A DNA stretch of 64,000 nucleotides from Orobanche coerulescens. Lineage: Eukaryota; Streptophyta; Magnoliopsida; Lamiales; Orobanchaceae. The stretch is taken from positions 8,984,501-9,048,500 of the forward strand of contig CM065815.1 of NCBI GenBank assembly GCA_033398695.1, read 5' to 3'. Both the position numbers and the translations under genes were made by a program. Of this stretch, positions 20,555-31,410 are shown one piece after another. The notes beneath the pieces are model-generated. The model saw only the letters and a list, made by a program, of their open reading frames with translations, did no database searches and was not told the origin of the DNA. The number at the start of each line of letters is the position of its first letter. Within the stretch, counting starts at the first letter, position 1.

Positions 20555-21125
20555 TAGGGCTGAGATAGTTCGGTTCCCTGAAAAAAAAAAGTCTAGATCC
20601 GAAATCCGAATTTGTTATGTAATTCGGCTTTGGTTCATGATCTTTTTCTTCAAGAACCAAACCTAGAGGAACAGAAGTAAATTTCTCAAGGATCCGAAGT
20701 AACCAAACCGAATTTTACATTTCAAATCTCTCAGAAAGAACCGAAAAGAACCGATTTTTTGTCCGGTTACTTCAGTTACTTTGCTTTTTTTCAAATTGAC
20801 AGTTAATCAGGGTGTTTTAGTTTATATAGTATGAAAAAAAATTAGAATTAAAAATAGTTATGAAATATATAATAGGTTTATATCTCGAGTATTATGGGTT
20901 ACAATATATTGTTTGGTTATCGACCGTAATTTCGGTACTACGATTATTGAAATTTTGAAACAATAATAATCGAACCCGAACCCGAAGTTTATTTCAGACC
21001 CGAACTCGTAATCCTTTTAATGATTCTTTCTCAATACTCGAACCTAACCGAACCGAACCGAAATCAGCCGCTCAGTCGGATCTATTCAGGTCCCAGTCCC
21101 GACCAAAAAATATGTCCAACCATTT
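20555..21125. repeat. CCGAACCGAACC-type MITE
   Basis: Opens GGGCTGAGATAGTTCGGTTC and closes with ACCGAACCGAAATCAGCC and related CCCGAACCCGAA subrepeats, giving imperfect inverted ends. It is non-coding. Copies: 42093-42630 and 62055-62625. Confidence 0.55.
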
Positions 21126-21479
21126 TGCCGTTAGTTTCGACGGATGTTGTAATGTTTTGTTAAAAAATTTCCAATTTAGTGACTCGATTAAAAAAAATTC
21201 AGTTTAGTGATGCACTTGACAACTGAGATCGGTTTCAGTTCAATGATGCATTTGAAAGTTGAGGCCGTGTACAGGGATGGAAAATATATTTAACCCATGT
21301 ATAAAAAGATAGAAATTGGTATTATTATTAGTTTTGCCATCATTTTTTAACTGGAATGTAGGGTTTAAGTTAGGAAACAAGTTTGAAATTGAAAGAAGAA
21401 ATGTGCTATAGAACAAAAAAAATATTAGTTTTGCCATCATTTTTTGAGAATTAGATTTTAGAGGGAAGCCAATAAATTA

Positions 21480-22580
21480 AAACTAATTAAAGAACCAACT
21501 AGAACTACTACACCCTCTACAATTTTGTTTTGTTCTGTCGTTTTCAAACAAACAAAATAAAAATCTTTCCCTCAATCTGTCATTTTAGAATACGGAAGAA
21601 AATCAGTTATATTTTTTGGATACCCCATCTTCTCACTGATTTTGGAGATATTGTTAATTTGTAGTAAACTTTCCCAAATTCGGTTTACCAGGCAGATCAA
21701 TGAACTTATTTTTGGACAATATATTCAAAATTTCGAATCACTTTAAAAAAGGGTAAAACAGTCTTTTACGTGTAAACTTTACCCAAATTCGGTTTACTAG
21801 GCAGATCAATGAACTTATTTTTGGACAATATATTCAAAATTTCGAGTCAATTTAAAAAAGGGTAAAACAGTCTTTTACGTGTTAATATTTATATCTACCA
21901 ATGATTTTCTTAGTTTATGCGCAAAAATGTCAAAACGATAGATAGAACGAAATGGATGAAGTATTATGAAGTGCTTAACCAATTATATTCATAAATTTTT
22001 TTGTTTTTGTAGATAATTATGCATTTTGACTGGAGCGTAATGGAGAAGAAGGCAAGTTTTTAAAGTCACAGTTTTGCAGATAAAAACAAACCAAGTGACA
22101 AAATCTTAGGAACCAACACTCTCTCAAATGAGGAGTCGGTTCATTTCATGGTTCACACTTCCAATCGTCAAAGAACCCTAGGGTTTCCCAACCGTAGAAT
22201 AGAGAAAACAAAGCCCACAAACAATTGGGCGTATTACGAATAACGGAATAAGCTAAATACACATTTCATAAATACATTGATTTTTCTACACTAAATATAA
22301 TTAGACTATTTAATAGTAAATAAAATTATATCTTTTTATTTTCACTTGCATCCCAGGTAATATATTCAAAATTTCTAGTCAATCTGAAAAAGGGCGAGGT
22401 AGTCTTTACATATAGCCATTTATATCTATAAATGATTTTCTTCGTTTATGTGCAAAAATGCCGAAAACGATGAACAGAACAAAACGTAGGGAGTACTATG
22501 AAGTGCTTAGCCAATTACTTTTATAAATTTGTTTCTTCTTTTTGTACAAGATCCTGCGTTTCGACTGGAGCATTAACATT
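21480..22580. repeat. diverged direct repeats
   Basis: A 109-bp tandem pair starts at 21665 and 21774 (CCAAATTCGGTTTAC, GCAGATCAATGAACTTATT). A longer, more diverged direct repeat pairs 21818-22040 with 22366-22580 (AATATATTCAAAATTTC, GAAGTGCTTA-CCAATTA, CTGGAGC). A third weak copy lies at 23790-23880. The pattern fits repeated duplication of a gene 3' flank. Confidence 0.7.
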
Positions 22581-22790
22581 GATGAAAAAGCCCGTCATCA
22601 ATTGTTTAAATAATAACGCTTAATCAGTTTGGTTATAGAATTTTTTTTACAAACTTCTATAGATTAAACAGATAGTGTTTACAATATAAAACTTAAACTA
22701 GAAATTAAACTAGCAATAGTGATAATAAAAATTTGACTAAAAATGAAACAAGTAATAATGATATGGTAAAAAAAAATACCAGGATTTTTA

Positions 22791-22952
22791 TCATTGTTGG
22801 GTCTTCTCGAGAAACCAATCCAATTGCACACGCACCTCATCCCATGCAACATGTCGACAGCAATCTATGATCCAGTTGTCACAAGAAATCAACTCGAGGC
22901 TAGAGATGAACCTCGACAGATGTGAAGTGATTGGGTCTAGGCGGTGCACCAT
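22791..22952 (-). CDS. possible terminal exon, unrecognised, 53 codons
   Basis: After an acceptor-like GGTTGAAAACAG the minus strand reads from ATG at 22952: MVHRLDPITSHLSRFISSLE, then LISCDNWIIDCCRHVAWDEV, then RVQLDWFLEKTQQ and a stop. It ends in charged residues and has codon use unlike the AT-rich surroundings. A diverged, broken relative lies at 23985-24090 on the same strand (RFISS, WEDDVCAWFLNN). The block C copy (44311-44472) stays open with one Arg to Cys change. I know no match. It may be the last exon of a gene whose upstream exons are lost. Confidence 0.35.
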   Translation of the reverse strand: MVHRLDPITSHLSRFISSLELISCDNWIIDCCRHVAWDEVRVQLDWFLEKTQQ

Positions 22953-23964
22953 CTGTTTTCAACCGAAAAAGGTAAACTAAATCAGCTTAATTAAGAAATT
23001 GAGAGTCAACTATACAAGGATCGGAAACAGGGAAATACAATGCAAGAGGTTTTGCAAGTCAGAGGAACATGAGCAGTGTGATTGATGATAAGTGGGTCTA
23101 GTATATCAAACAACAAGTAGAAAAAAAAAATCATATTTCCAAATCTAATTTATCGATGATGGCTTTTATTTTATTGAAGCACACGAGCTTAATCGGAGAG
23201 CTTAAATGAACTTGATCGGATATTTATCATGTTTTGGGGAAAAACTTTTTGTTTTGAAAATATAACATATTTATTAAAATTCATTAATTTCTTATAACAG
23301 AGGGAGTCAGTCATGTTCCACAATGTACAAATATCAATCATGTAGCGGGACATGCAATCCATCGAGTGTCTCATGGTACTTTTATGCAAATGGAAAAATT
23401 TATGATGGTGACGACTAGATCAAAGGTCCAAACAGTCCTGTTGATTCATAAGTTGCAGGGCAAGGTCTTGCAGAGCCTCCCTTGCTAGCTCGAAACAGTG
23501 GCTTCATTCAAGAAGAAGAAAATCCGTGCATGTCATTGATTTCCATATTATATTTACTTTGGTTGAACGGTGTGACAGGTAAGCATTTGTTGTAAAACTT
23601 TACTACTTTACCTTTAGCATGAAAATATGGTATTAAATAATTTTAGATCATCAATTGACAGTGCAGTATTCATGCCACCGATACGAACAAGGTAGATGGG
23701 ATTTCTTACAACAAAGAGAGTGGGGAAGAAATGTGCTTCAGAAGCAATTATTAGTTTTCCGGACATTATTCATCATAGGGAAGCCAACGAATTGGGACTA
23801 AGACTATTATCAGGAAGTGCTTAGGCAATTATTTTTATAATTTATTTTCTTTTGTAAAGAATTCTGCATTTTGATGATGATGATATTAATAGTAAACTTT
23901 GAATAGAAATTAAACAAGCAAAGATCATGTAGTAGAAATTCAACAATTCAAAGAAGAAGGGAAA
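22953..23964. other. intergenic DNA, duplicated only up to 23227
   Basis: Block A homology with block C stops at about 23227. Beyond it the sequence is unique in the window. A short RNase H-like plus-strand frame near 23318-23370 is too weak to call. Confidence 0.5.
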
Positions 23965-23981
23965 GGGGGGGGGGGGGGGGG
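23965..23981. repeat. poly(G) tract, 17 G
   Basis: An uninterrupted run of 17 G. Such runs are unstable and often mis-sized by sequencing, and could form a G-quadruplex. Confidence 0.95.
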
Positions 23982-24377
23982 TGACATCCAGCCTACGATT
24001 GTTGAGAAACCAAGCACATACATCATCTTCCCAATACATTAAACTGGGGCTAGAGATGAACCTTTACTGATGTGAAGGGATCGAGTCTATTTTGGAACGA
24101 ACCGACCATCTCAAGACATCCAATTATCTCAAGACATCAAAATCCAGATCAAAGCCTATTTTGGAACGAACCGACCATCTGTTGCGAATTCAGATCCAAT
24201 TGAATTATCCATCAGGCTTATGTAGAGGCTTGGACATATAACCTGGTTGGCGGCGGAGGTCATGGCTGAGGGAGAAGCGGAGGGGCGATGGTGGTGGCGA
24301 GGCCCAAAAAAACAGGTATTGGAATAGGTTTTCACGTAAAACGGGGTCGTTCGCTAAAACCACATACTATTACGCAT
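23982..24377 (-). other. diverged relative of the 22791-22952 exon, then repeat DNA
   Basis: Position 23985-24090 (minus) resembles the exon at 22791-22952 but is broken. At 24090-24180 the phrase TTTTGGAACGAACCGACCA appears twice about 60 bp apart. Nothing else is supported. Confidence 0.4.
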
Positions 24378-25354
24378 GGGGGAGTAGGTGGACCTAACAA
24401 TTCGTTCGTGTCGTGTACTTTCGTCTTTCGTGCACCAAAAATTCAAATCATACACGATATTAAATTAATTTGTGTCATGTCGTGTCGTGTGTCGCGTAAA
24501 TTCGTATCGTTTCGTGTCGTATTTTCGTGTCAGACACATAATATAAAATAAATATTAAAATATTATTAAAAATATTAATTTTAATATTATAATATTATTT
24601 TTATAGGTTTTAGTAGACGAAATGAAACGAATGGCAACGAAAACACGAATGTTTACACGAAATTTATGAAAGTTCACATTATATTTTCAAATTTTAAAGT
24701 TCGGTATAAACAGAATTCATAAAATATATATTTTTATTAAATTAAATATAGAATATTATATTAATTTATTTATTTATTTATTTATTTATTTGGTGTAATT
24801 TACGCATCTACGACCTAAAACGACAAAAAAATTTAGTGTTGGATTTGTATTTTGAGTACACGACACGAAAATACACGAACACGAAAGTACACGACCGAGA
24901 TTTAGTGTCGGTTTTGTGTTTACCCTTTGGGTACACGACACGACACGAGGTACACGAAGTAAATAAATAAATAAATAATATATAATATTTCATATTTAAT
25001 TTTATAAAAATATACATTTTATGAATTTTGTTTGTACTAAACTTTGAAATTTGAAAATATAATGTGAACTTTCATAAATTTCGTGTAAATATTCATGTAT
25101 TCGTTGCCATTCTTTTCATTTCGTCTATTAAAACCTATAAAAATAATATTAAAATATTAAAATTATTATTTTTTATAATATTTTAATATTTACTTTATAT
25201 TAGGTGTTTGACACGAAACACGACACGAATTTGTGCGGTACACGACACGATATAACACGAACTCATTTCGTGTCGTGTATGGATTTGGACTTTGAGACAC
25301 AATATACGAAAGACACGACACGAACGAATCATGGCGCCTACTCTCGATTAAAGA
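24378..25354. repeat. FB4, foldback element with CACGACACGA subrepeats
   Basis: The left arm 24378-~24790 is the reverse complement of ~24961-25354. The ends share GAGTAGG and ATTCGTTCGTGTCGTG. Subrepeats of CACGA cluster at both ends and in the loop (24850-24960: ACACGACACGAAAATACACG). It is non-coding and unrelated in sequence to FB1-FB3 and FB5. Confidence 0.8.
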
Positions 25355-25715
25355 AAAAAGTTGGTTGAAACTTTCAAAGCTCATCTATAGCACACCCAAC
25401 AAACAACATGTGACTAGGGCCCATTATTTTGCCAAAAGTATCACGCGTAGTGTAGTCATGCATGTCTTACGTAACGTTTTTATTTTTTTAAAGTTTCGTT
25501 ATATTTATAAGTATGTTTCGCTTTACTAGGTTTTGAGAAAAAAAGAGGGAGAGAGATAGAAATTTGAGTTACAAATAATCAAAATCGACTAATAATGTGC
25601 TATTATCAACATAAATGAACGTGTTACTAATACAATTCTATTTATATAAGTATAATTAATAAGGTAGAAGTGCTCAAACGATTAGAACGATTGTTATAGT
25701 TTAAAATCACTGGGT
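25355..25715. other. AT-rich intergenic DNA
   Basis: No gene or transposon end is supported. A T run at 25716-25725 marks the LINE tail that follows. Confidence 0.5.
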
Positions 25716-26151
25716 TTTTTTTTTGTGCTACAGATGAAAAGAAGGATTACAATCCTACATTATCTGCCCGCAGGCATCTCTCAAACTCGTAGGGCAAGTA
25801 TCCAAAAATAATAATCCTGATCGATCTTCATATCCCGATTTGGTCATAGCATCTGCTATCCGGTTGCTTGAACGCATGATCTTATTGATCTTGATATTCC
25901 ACGGTTTGCTTATCAGAGACCTACACGCAGATACAACATGCAAAGGATCATTCCTGGTCTCAGAACTTGTCACGCACTCATAAATACTTGCAGAATCAAG
26001 CTCCACACAAATGTCTTGATACCGTCTTTCCCATGCAAGTTCTAACCCTTGCAGCAAGGCATTTGCTTCCAACTCGTCCACTGTCAAGTGTGGAAAAAAT
26101 TTAGAAACCCCCCAGATCCAATGGCCATGATGATCCCGGAGGATACCACCG
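25716..26151 (-). pseudogene. LINE-type RNase H domain (RVT_3), split by the gypsy LTR
   Basis: The minus strand reads GGILRDHHGHWIWGVSKFFP, then ELEANALLQGLELAWERRY, VELDSASIYECV, SSNRIADAMTKSG. The Glu (LEANALL), second Asp (VELDS) and last Asp (RIADAM) of an RNase H fold are present. The strand carrying the first Asp is cut off at 26151 by the LTR. The T run at its left is the complement of a poly(A) tail. It is the 3' end of a LINE or a related plant RNase H gene. The missing half is not found beyond the other LTR. Confidence 0.75.
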
Positions 26152-28349
26152 TGTAACACCTCCAAGATATTCAGGGTATGTTACAGCGCCGTGGACCCCT
26201 ACGTGGGATCCACCAGGCTAAATAAACAATACCGCTCGTCTAACCATCTCGGTTAGCGAGAAACACACAACACCACAATAATAATTAAATGAAATCACCT
26301 GGTACAACCGGTAAACAGGACATCACCCGAATTCACAAATACGATTTAACATACAAAACATATCCCATTTCAAAAGTGCCTAAGTACTCGCGAGTACTAT
26401 CTATAAGTTCACAAGTTTGGAAAACAACACATCAAAATGAACAACGGAAATAAAGGGACTCCATTGCGCACGTCAACATCCCCGGCCAAAGATCCTCAGA
26501 CGCTCTAGTGCCCGCCGACCGGCTGAACACCGCCCGAAATTCATAACAAGAATTTCTCCAAACGGGTCCCCAAAGGGGTTAGCAATTACGCTAGTACAAG
26601 TAATCAAGGCAAACCATTCGCTACACAATTCATAGTACATGCATCAAGTCATTTCAAGATCCAAAACCAGATATGTCTTTTCCCGAAAAACAAACAATAA
26701 ACCAATTTGCCCAGACCGGTGAAACCACCGGTCCCATTCGAGGCCTCTAAGGACACTTCCGAATCGCCATAATCATAAATCAAATCACGACAGCATCGCC
26801 AGACCGGGTGAAGCCACTGGTCCCATTCGAGGACTCTAAGGACCCTCCCGAATCAAGTTAGCGAACAAGCTCGTGAATCCGAGTGAAGTCACGGATTCCC
26901 CGAGGCCCCGCTGACCCTCCCGGAGTGAGCAAAGCACAAACATATTATACATCACCATTTCATGTTAAGCATAAAGGTTTCCAAGGATACTTGCCTTGAA
27001 TAATTGACGACGAACGGACGGAAAGGAAAATCAACCATGATCGCTAGGAACCGACGACCACGAACCTAACGATTCAAGAATACAATCACAACCAATTCCA
27101 CACGAGTACGAAAAAGAATACGCCTGAAAACCCACCTACGATTCATGTAAATTCGTAAAAAAACAACGAGTGCGGATCGCAACCGAACCCTCTCGATTAT
27201 ACAAATACCACGAAATTTACCATGAACTCATAGGGAAAACATGAATACTACTAAGATTAATCACATACATCATGGATTAGTCAACAACACGGAACGAATC
27301 GGTCAATAAATCAAAAGTCCCCAAATTTCCCAAAAGTAGGGTTCTAAGAGATTTTACCTTGATTCGAAGATGAACAACGGATGATTTGGTGTTAGGTTGA
27401 TGTTATGATGCTATAATATACTTCTCCTATAGAATTTGAGTGAAAATCTGACGAACCCTAGGCTGGAGAATCGTCCCGTCGCGAAGAGAAGAGGTAGGAG
27501 TGAAAATGAGGAAAAGTCGGTCGCTGTCAGTTTATATTCTGGCAGATGTTACGGCCGTAACATCACCCACATACGGCCGTAACTCATGCACATTACGGCC
27601 ATAAGTGTATCACTTTACGGCCGTAACTGGCCCTGGTGAGAATCTGGACAAAACAACGAAGTACACTTACGGCCGTAATACAATACGGGTTATGGCCGTA
27701 ACATCTCTTACGGCCGTAATTTATGAATATTACGCCTAACTTACTACCGAACAAATGCAGGAAAAAATGAAGTCCTTACGGCCGTACGGAGGAGAACTTA
27801 CGGCCGTAACGGTGGAGTATTACGGCTGTAACTTTCCCCTGGCAGCAGCCGATGTGCACGAAAAACGCCTCGACAAGATCGATCGGAGAATACAATGGTG
27901 TACAACTACCAACGGATGCACACACGACGAGTTCGAGACATAAACTATAGTGCTAAAAGAAGACGTGATTCCGACTACCCAAAGGTTCGGAAACGACAAG
28001 GATAGTAATTACCTCATAACTTTGGGAAATTACAAAACGGCCCCAAAACATCCGGAACACACGATACACGATCGAAACACCAAACAAAAGCTCTCAACAC
28101 GCATAATAACATGAGGTGGATTTACGGCAACCCCCAAACGACGGTTCCGAACAACGATTACGAGAATTGAACCAAATAGCGACGGAAATGACATAAAACG
28201 CGGATCTGAGTAAAATAATTCCGAAACAAGCTCGGATGATAAAAATTCCAGTATTAAATATTCTCGAAATATCAATACTACAAGCTTAGTCAAAAAACGA
28301 AAATGCACCAAAAATGAAGATACCAAAAAAGAAAAATGTGGATATTACA
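26152..28349 (-). repeat. 3' LTR of the gypsy element, 2.2 kb
   Basis: On the plus strand it opens TGTAACACC and closes GGATATTACA, inverted TGTAA/TTACA ends. The first ~235 bp match 33237-33474. It contains a cluster of ACGGCCGT palindromes. No long reading frame was seen. Confidence 0.85.
27549..27831. repeat. cluster of ten TTACGGCCGTAA palindromes in the LTR
   Basis: Full or one- to two-base variant 12-mers sit at 27549, 27572 (11 bp), 27593, 27615, 27667, 27690, 27708, 27776, 27798 and 27820, with a degenerate one near 27730. Spacing is irregular (18-68 bp) and the sequence between is unrelated, so this is repeated-motif enrichment and not a simple tandem array. It may be a binding site or regulatory array of the LTR. 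Confidence 0.9.
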
Positions 28350-28363
28350 TTCTACCCCTCTAA
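28350..28363 (-). promoter_or_regulatory. polypurine tract
   Basis: Minus strand AGAGGGGTAGAA directly precedes the 3' LTR start at 28349, the place and composition expected for the second-strand primer. Confidence 0.65.
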
Positions 28364-28559
28364 AAATAAGTTTCGTCTCGAAACTTAAGAAACAAACAAC
28401 TCTGGTACCTAGCAAGCATGCTAGCCTCGGCTTCCCAAGTTGCCTCCTCGACACCATGTCTCGACCACCGCACCTGACCAATGGAATGGTCTTATGCCTT
28501 AGTCGTTTCTCACTTGCTCCAAAATCTTCAAGGGACGCTCCTCGAAGGTAATATCCTCT

Positions 28560-29760
28560 GAGATATCGATCTCACCATAGTCGATGATGTGACTAGGATC
28601 CGAACATATTTCCTCAACTGGGAAACATGGAACATGCTATGAACGTGACTCAAAGTTGGAGGCAACGCCAAACAATACGCCAACTCGCCAACCCTCTATA
28701 AAATCTCAAAGGGCATGATAAATCTCGGACTCAACTTTCCATTCTTCCCGAAGCGGAAAACTCCCTTCGTCGGCGACACCTTTAGCAAAATGTGGTCTCC
28801 CACCTCGAATTCCAAAGGTCGACGACGAACATCAAGATAGATTTCGCCGACTCGAGCAACCAACATCCTCTCCCGAATCAATTCCACCTTCTTCCTCGTC
28901 TCTAAGGCGATATCCGATTCGGTTCCGACCAAATCGGATGCCTCGTTCCAACAAATTGACGATCGACATCGCCGCCCATAAAGTGCCTCATACGGTGCCA
29001 TCCTGATCGACGTGTGCCAACTATTGTTGTACGTGAACTCGATCAACGGCAAATGCTCCTCCCAATCACTGCTCAAATAGAGAGCACAAGCACACAACAT
29101 ATCCTCAAATGTCTGGATAGTGCGTTCCGACTGCCCATCCGTTGAGGATGAAAAGAAGTACTCACACGCAAACGAGTACCCAACGCCTTATGTACCGCCT
29201 GTCAAAAGTGCGATACGAAACGGCCATCACGATCCGAAATAATAGACTTCGGAGTACCATGAAGCCTCACAACCTGCGCGATAAACACACGAGCCAACTT
29301 TTCCGAACCCCAAGTATCCTTGATGCCCAGAAAATGTGCCGACTTGGTCAGACGATCCACAATCACCCAAACCATATTCATACCAGACTTCGGTCTCGGC
29401 AAGCTCGTGACGAAGTCCAAATAAATATCTTCCTATTTCCATTCCGTAATCGGAAGTGACGCAACAACCCATTGAGTCATCGATGCTCGATTTTGACCTG
29501 CTGCAAGTCAAACATCTCGCTACAAACCGTGCGACCTCCTCCTTCATATCGCTCCACCAAAATTCCTCCTTAGGTCCTTGTACGCCTTACTCGAACCAGG
29601 TGAACCGAGTAAGGCGTAGCATAGGCCTCACGCAAATACTCTGTCTCAATTCCAAGTCGATCGGTACACAAACCGACTTTGGAATCTCAACACACCATCC
29701 TCGTGAATCACAAATCCAGGGGACTTCCCCTTAAGAACATTCTCTCGGATTTGAGTAATC
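28560..29760 (-). pseudogene. gypsy integrase, frameshifted
   Basis: Reading down the minus strand: zinc-binding region remnants (MKEEVARFVARCLTC at 29547-29503), core with VWVIVDRLTKSAHF (first Asp) and ISDRDGRF (second Asp), then SSDWEEHLPLIEFTYNNSWH and YGRRCRSSICWNE, a C-terminal part (EVGDHILLKVSPTKGVFRFG), and a tail related to the FHVSQLRKY region seen just before the end. The core breaks after RCLTC, where one base is missing in a CCAG-like context, and again before 29100. It joined proviral DNA to the host when intact. It is not functional as read. Confidence 0.85.
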
Positions 29761-29831
29761 ATCGGATCCTCCAACAGCTTCATTTTAATTTTATCGATCA
29801 GCGACGACGAAATCTCCAAAGCACAAAGTTG

Positions 29832-30293
29832 TCAGACAGCTCCTGGCAACAAAATCTCAACACCCAACTCGATCAAATTACGCTGAAGCTCATATTGGGA
29901 CGTAAGTATCTCAAGCGTCCCTAACGTAACCGGTTTCCGACTCAAGGTGTCTGCCACGACGTTCGCCTTGCCCGGATGATAAAGGATTTCAAGGTCATAA
30001 TCCTTAATCAATTCCAACCACCTTCTCTGCCTCATATTCAACTCCCGCTGAGTGAATATGTACTTCAGACTCTTATGATCGGTAAAAATCTGACATGCAG
30101 AGCTAAATAGATAATGACGCCAAATCTTGAGCGCAAAAACAACTGCCGCTAACTCCAAATCGTGAGTAGGGTAGTTGAGCTCATACAACCTCAACTGTCT
30201 CGACGCGTACGCGATAGTCTTCTTGTGCTGCATTAACACGCACCCCAGACCCCGACCAAGCATCGCTATACACAAGAAAACCCTCATTGCCAC
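29832..30293 (-). pseudogene. gypsy RNase H domain
   Basis: The minus-strand frame has [71 protein letters not shown] and VVADTLSRK, the canonical Ty3/gypsy RNase H motifs (Glu in DLELAAV, Asp in FTDHKSL). The N-terminal junction to reverse transcriptase (30300-30620) is broken by frame changes. The domain degrades the RNA strand during reverse transcription. Confidence 0.85.
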
Positions 30294-30622
30294 ATGGCAA
30301 TGCTAGAATCGGGCTGAAGTCAAACGCCTCTTCACTCCACAAAACTCGATCGCCTTTGTCATTCCGCATTTAACTTCTCGATTTCAAGTAATTGTGTAAG
30401 TTGTCGAGCCGCCGAGAACCCTCGACGAACCTACGATAGTAGCAACAAACCCAAGAAACTATGGACCTCATTCACATTCTTAGGCGGTGCCCAATCCAAA
30501 GATCGCCTCAATCTTCTGTGGATCCAGATGGACCCCCTAGACTGAAATCACGTGACCCAGAAACATCACTTCTTTCATCCAGAACTCACATTTCGAGAAC
30601 CTCGCATAGAGTCATTCGGTCT

Positions 30623-31260
30623 TCAAATGTCTAACACCACACGCAGATGATGCGCATGCTCCTCCTCACTCCTCGAATAGATAAGGATATCGTTAATGAA
30701 GACGACGACACACTTATCCAAATACTCAATGAAGACTTTGTTCATCAACTGCATGAACACCGCTGGCGCATTAGTTAGCCCGAAGGGCATAACTACAAAC
30801 TCATAATGTCCATATCTCGTCCGAAAAGCTGTTTTCGGGACATCGGACTCCTTCGCCCGAAGCTGATAGTACCCCGATCTCAAGTCGATCTTCGAGAATA
30901 CCGCAGCTCCATGCAACTGGTGAAACAAGTCATCAATCCTCGGCAAGGGATACTTGTTCTTGATGGTCACTTTGTTTAGCTCACGATAGTCGATACATAA
31001 ACGCAGTGAACCATCCTTCTTCCGCACAAACAGGACCGGTGCGCCCCAAGGCGAAGCGCTCGGTCGAATATACCCCGACTCAAGAAGCTCACTCAACTGC
31101 TTTTTCAACTCAGCCATCTCTGAAGGTGCCATGCGATACGGCGCCTTCGAAATCGGAGCCTCACCCGGCTCTAACTCGATAGCGAACTCAACCTCAAGGT
31201 CCGGTGGCAACCCCGGTAACTCGTTAGGAAAGACACCAGGGAACTCACTAACGACTGGAA
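30623..31260 (-). pseudogene. gypsy reverse transcriptase, active-site Asp changed to Asn
   Basis: Motifs in order: [61 protein letters not shown] (first catalytic Asp), [20 protein letters not shown], and [13 protein letters not shown]. The last should carry two adjacent Asp (FIDDIL); here the first is Asn (AAC), one G-to-A change on the coding strand. Polymerase activity would be lost. The frame is otherwise open for 195 residues. Confidence 0.9.
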
Positions 31261-31290
31261 TCGATGAAAACTCGACCCCACCATCCTCTC

Positions 31291-31410
31291 GCCTTCAAGG
31301 CGTAACACCAAAAACCAAGACACCCTTCCGCAGGAGTCTCATTGCCTTCAAGCCATAACACCAAAAACCAGTACACCCGTTCCGCAGGAGTCTCATTGCC
31401 TTCAAGGCGT
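31291..31410. repeat. 53-bp tandem repeat between protease and RT
   Basis: GCCTTCAAG...CAGGAGTCTCATT repeats from 31291 and 31344, with a partial third unit at 31398 (period 53-54). The encoded repeat is LKAMRLLR(N/K)G followed by TGFWCYG or LVFGVTP. Because 53 is not a multiple of 3 it shifts the polyprotein frame. Confidence 0.85.

Larger units (their letters stand above)
2965..23227. repeat. segmental duplication, block A
   Basis: The whole interval recurs at 45429-64000 in the same orientation and order (position 22498 pairs with 64000). Its mariner-to-tail part recurs a third time at 35871-44745. The offset drifts from about 42.5 kb at the left to about 41.5 kb at the right because of indels. 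From about 16.1 kb onward A and B are almost identical; to the left they differ by frequent small indels plus several larger ones. Confidence 0.95.

Noticed and set aside
23318..23380. Plus-strand RNase H-like tail (NHVAGHAIHRVSH)
   Set aside because: Too short, with no catalytic residues or flanking motifs.
27549..27831. CRISPR-like array
   Set aside because: The repeats are 12-bp palindromes at uneven spacing in a plant LTR; no CRISPR system is expected or seen.
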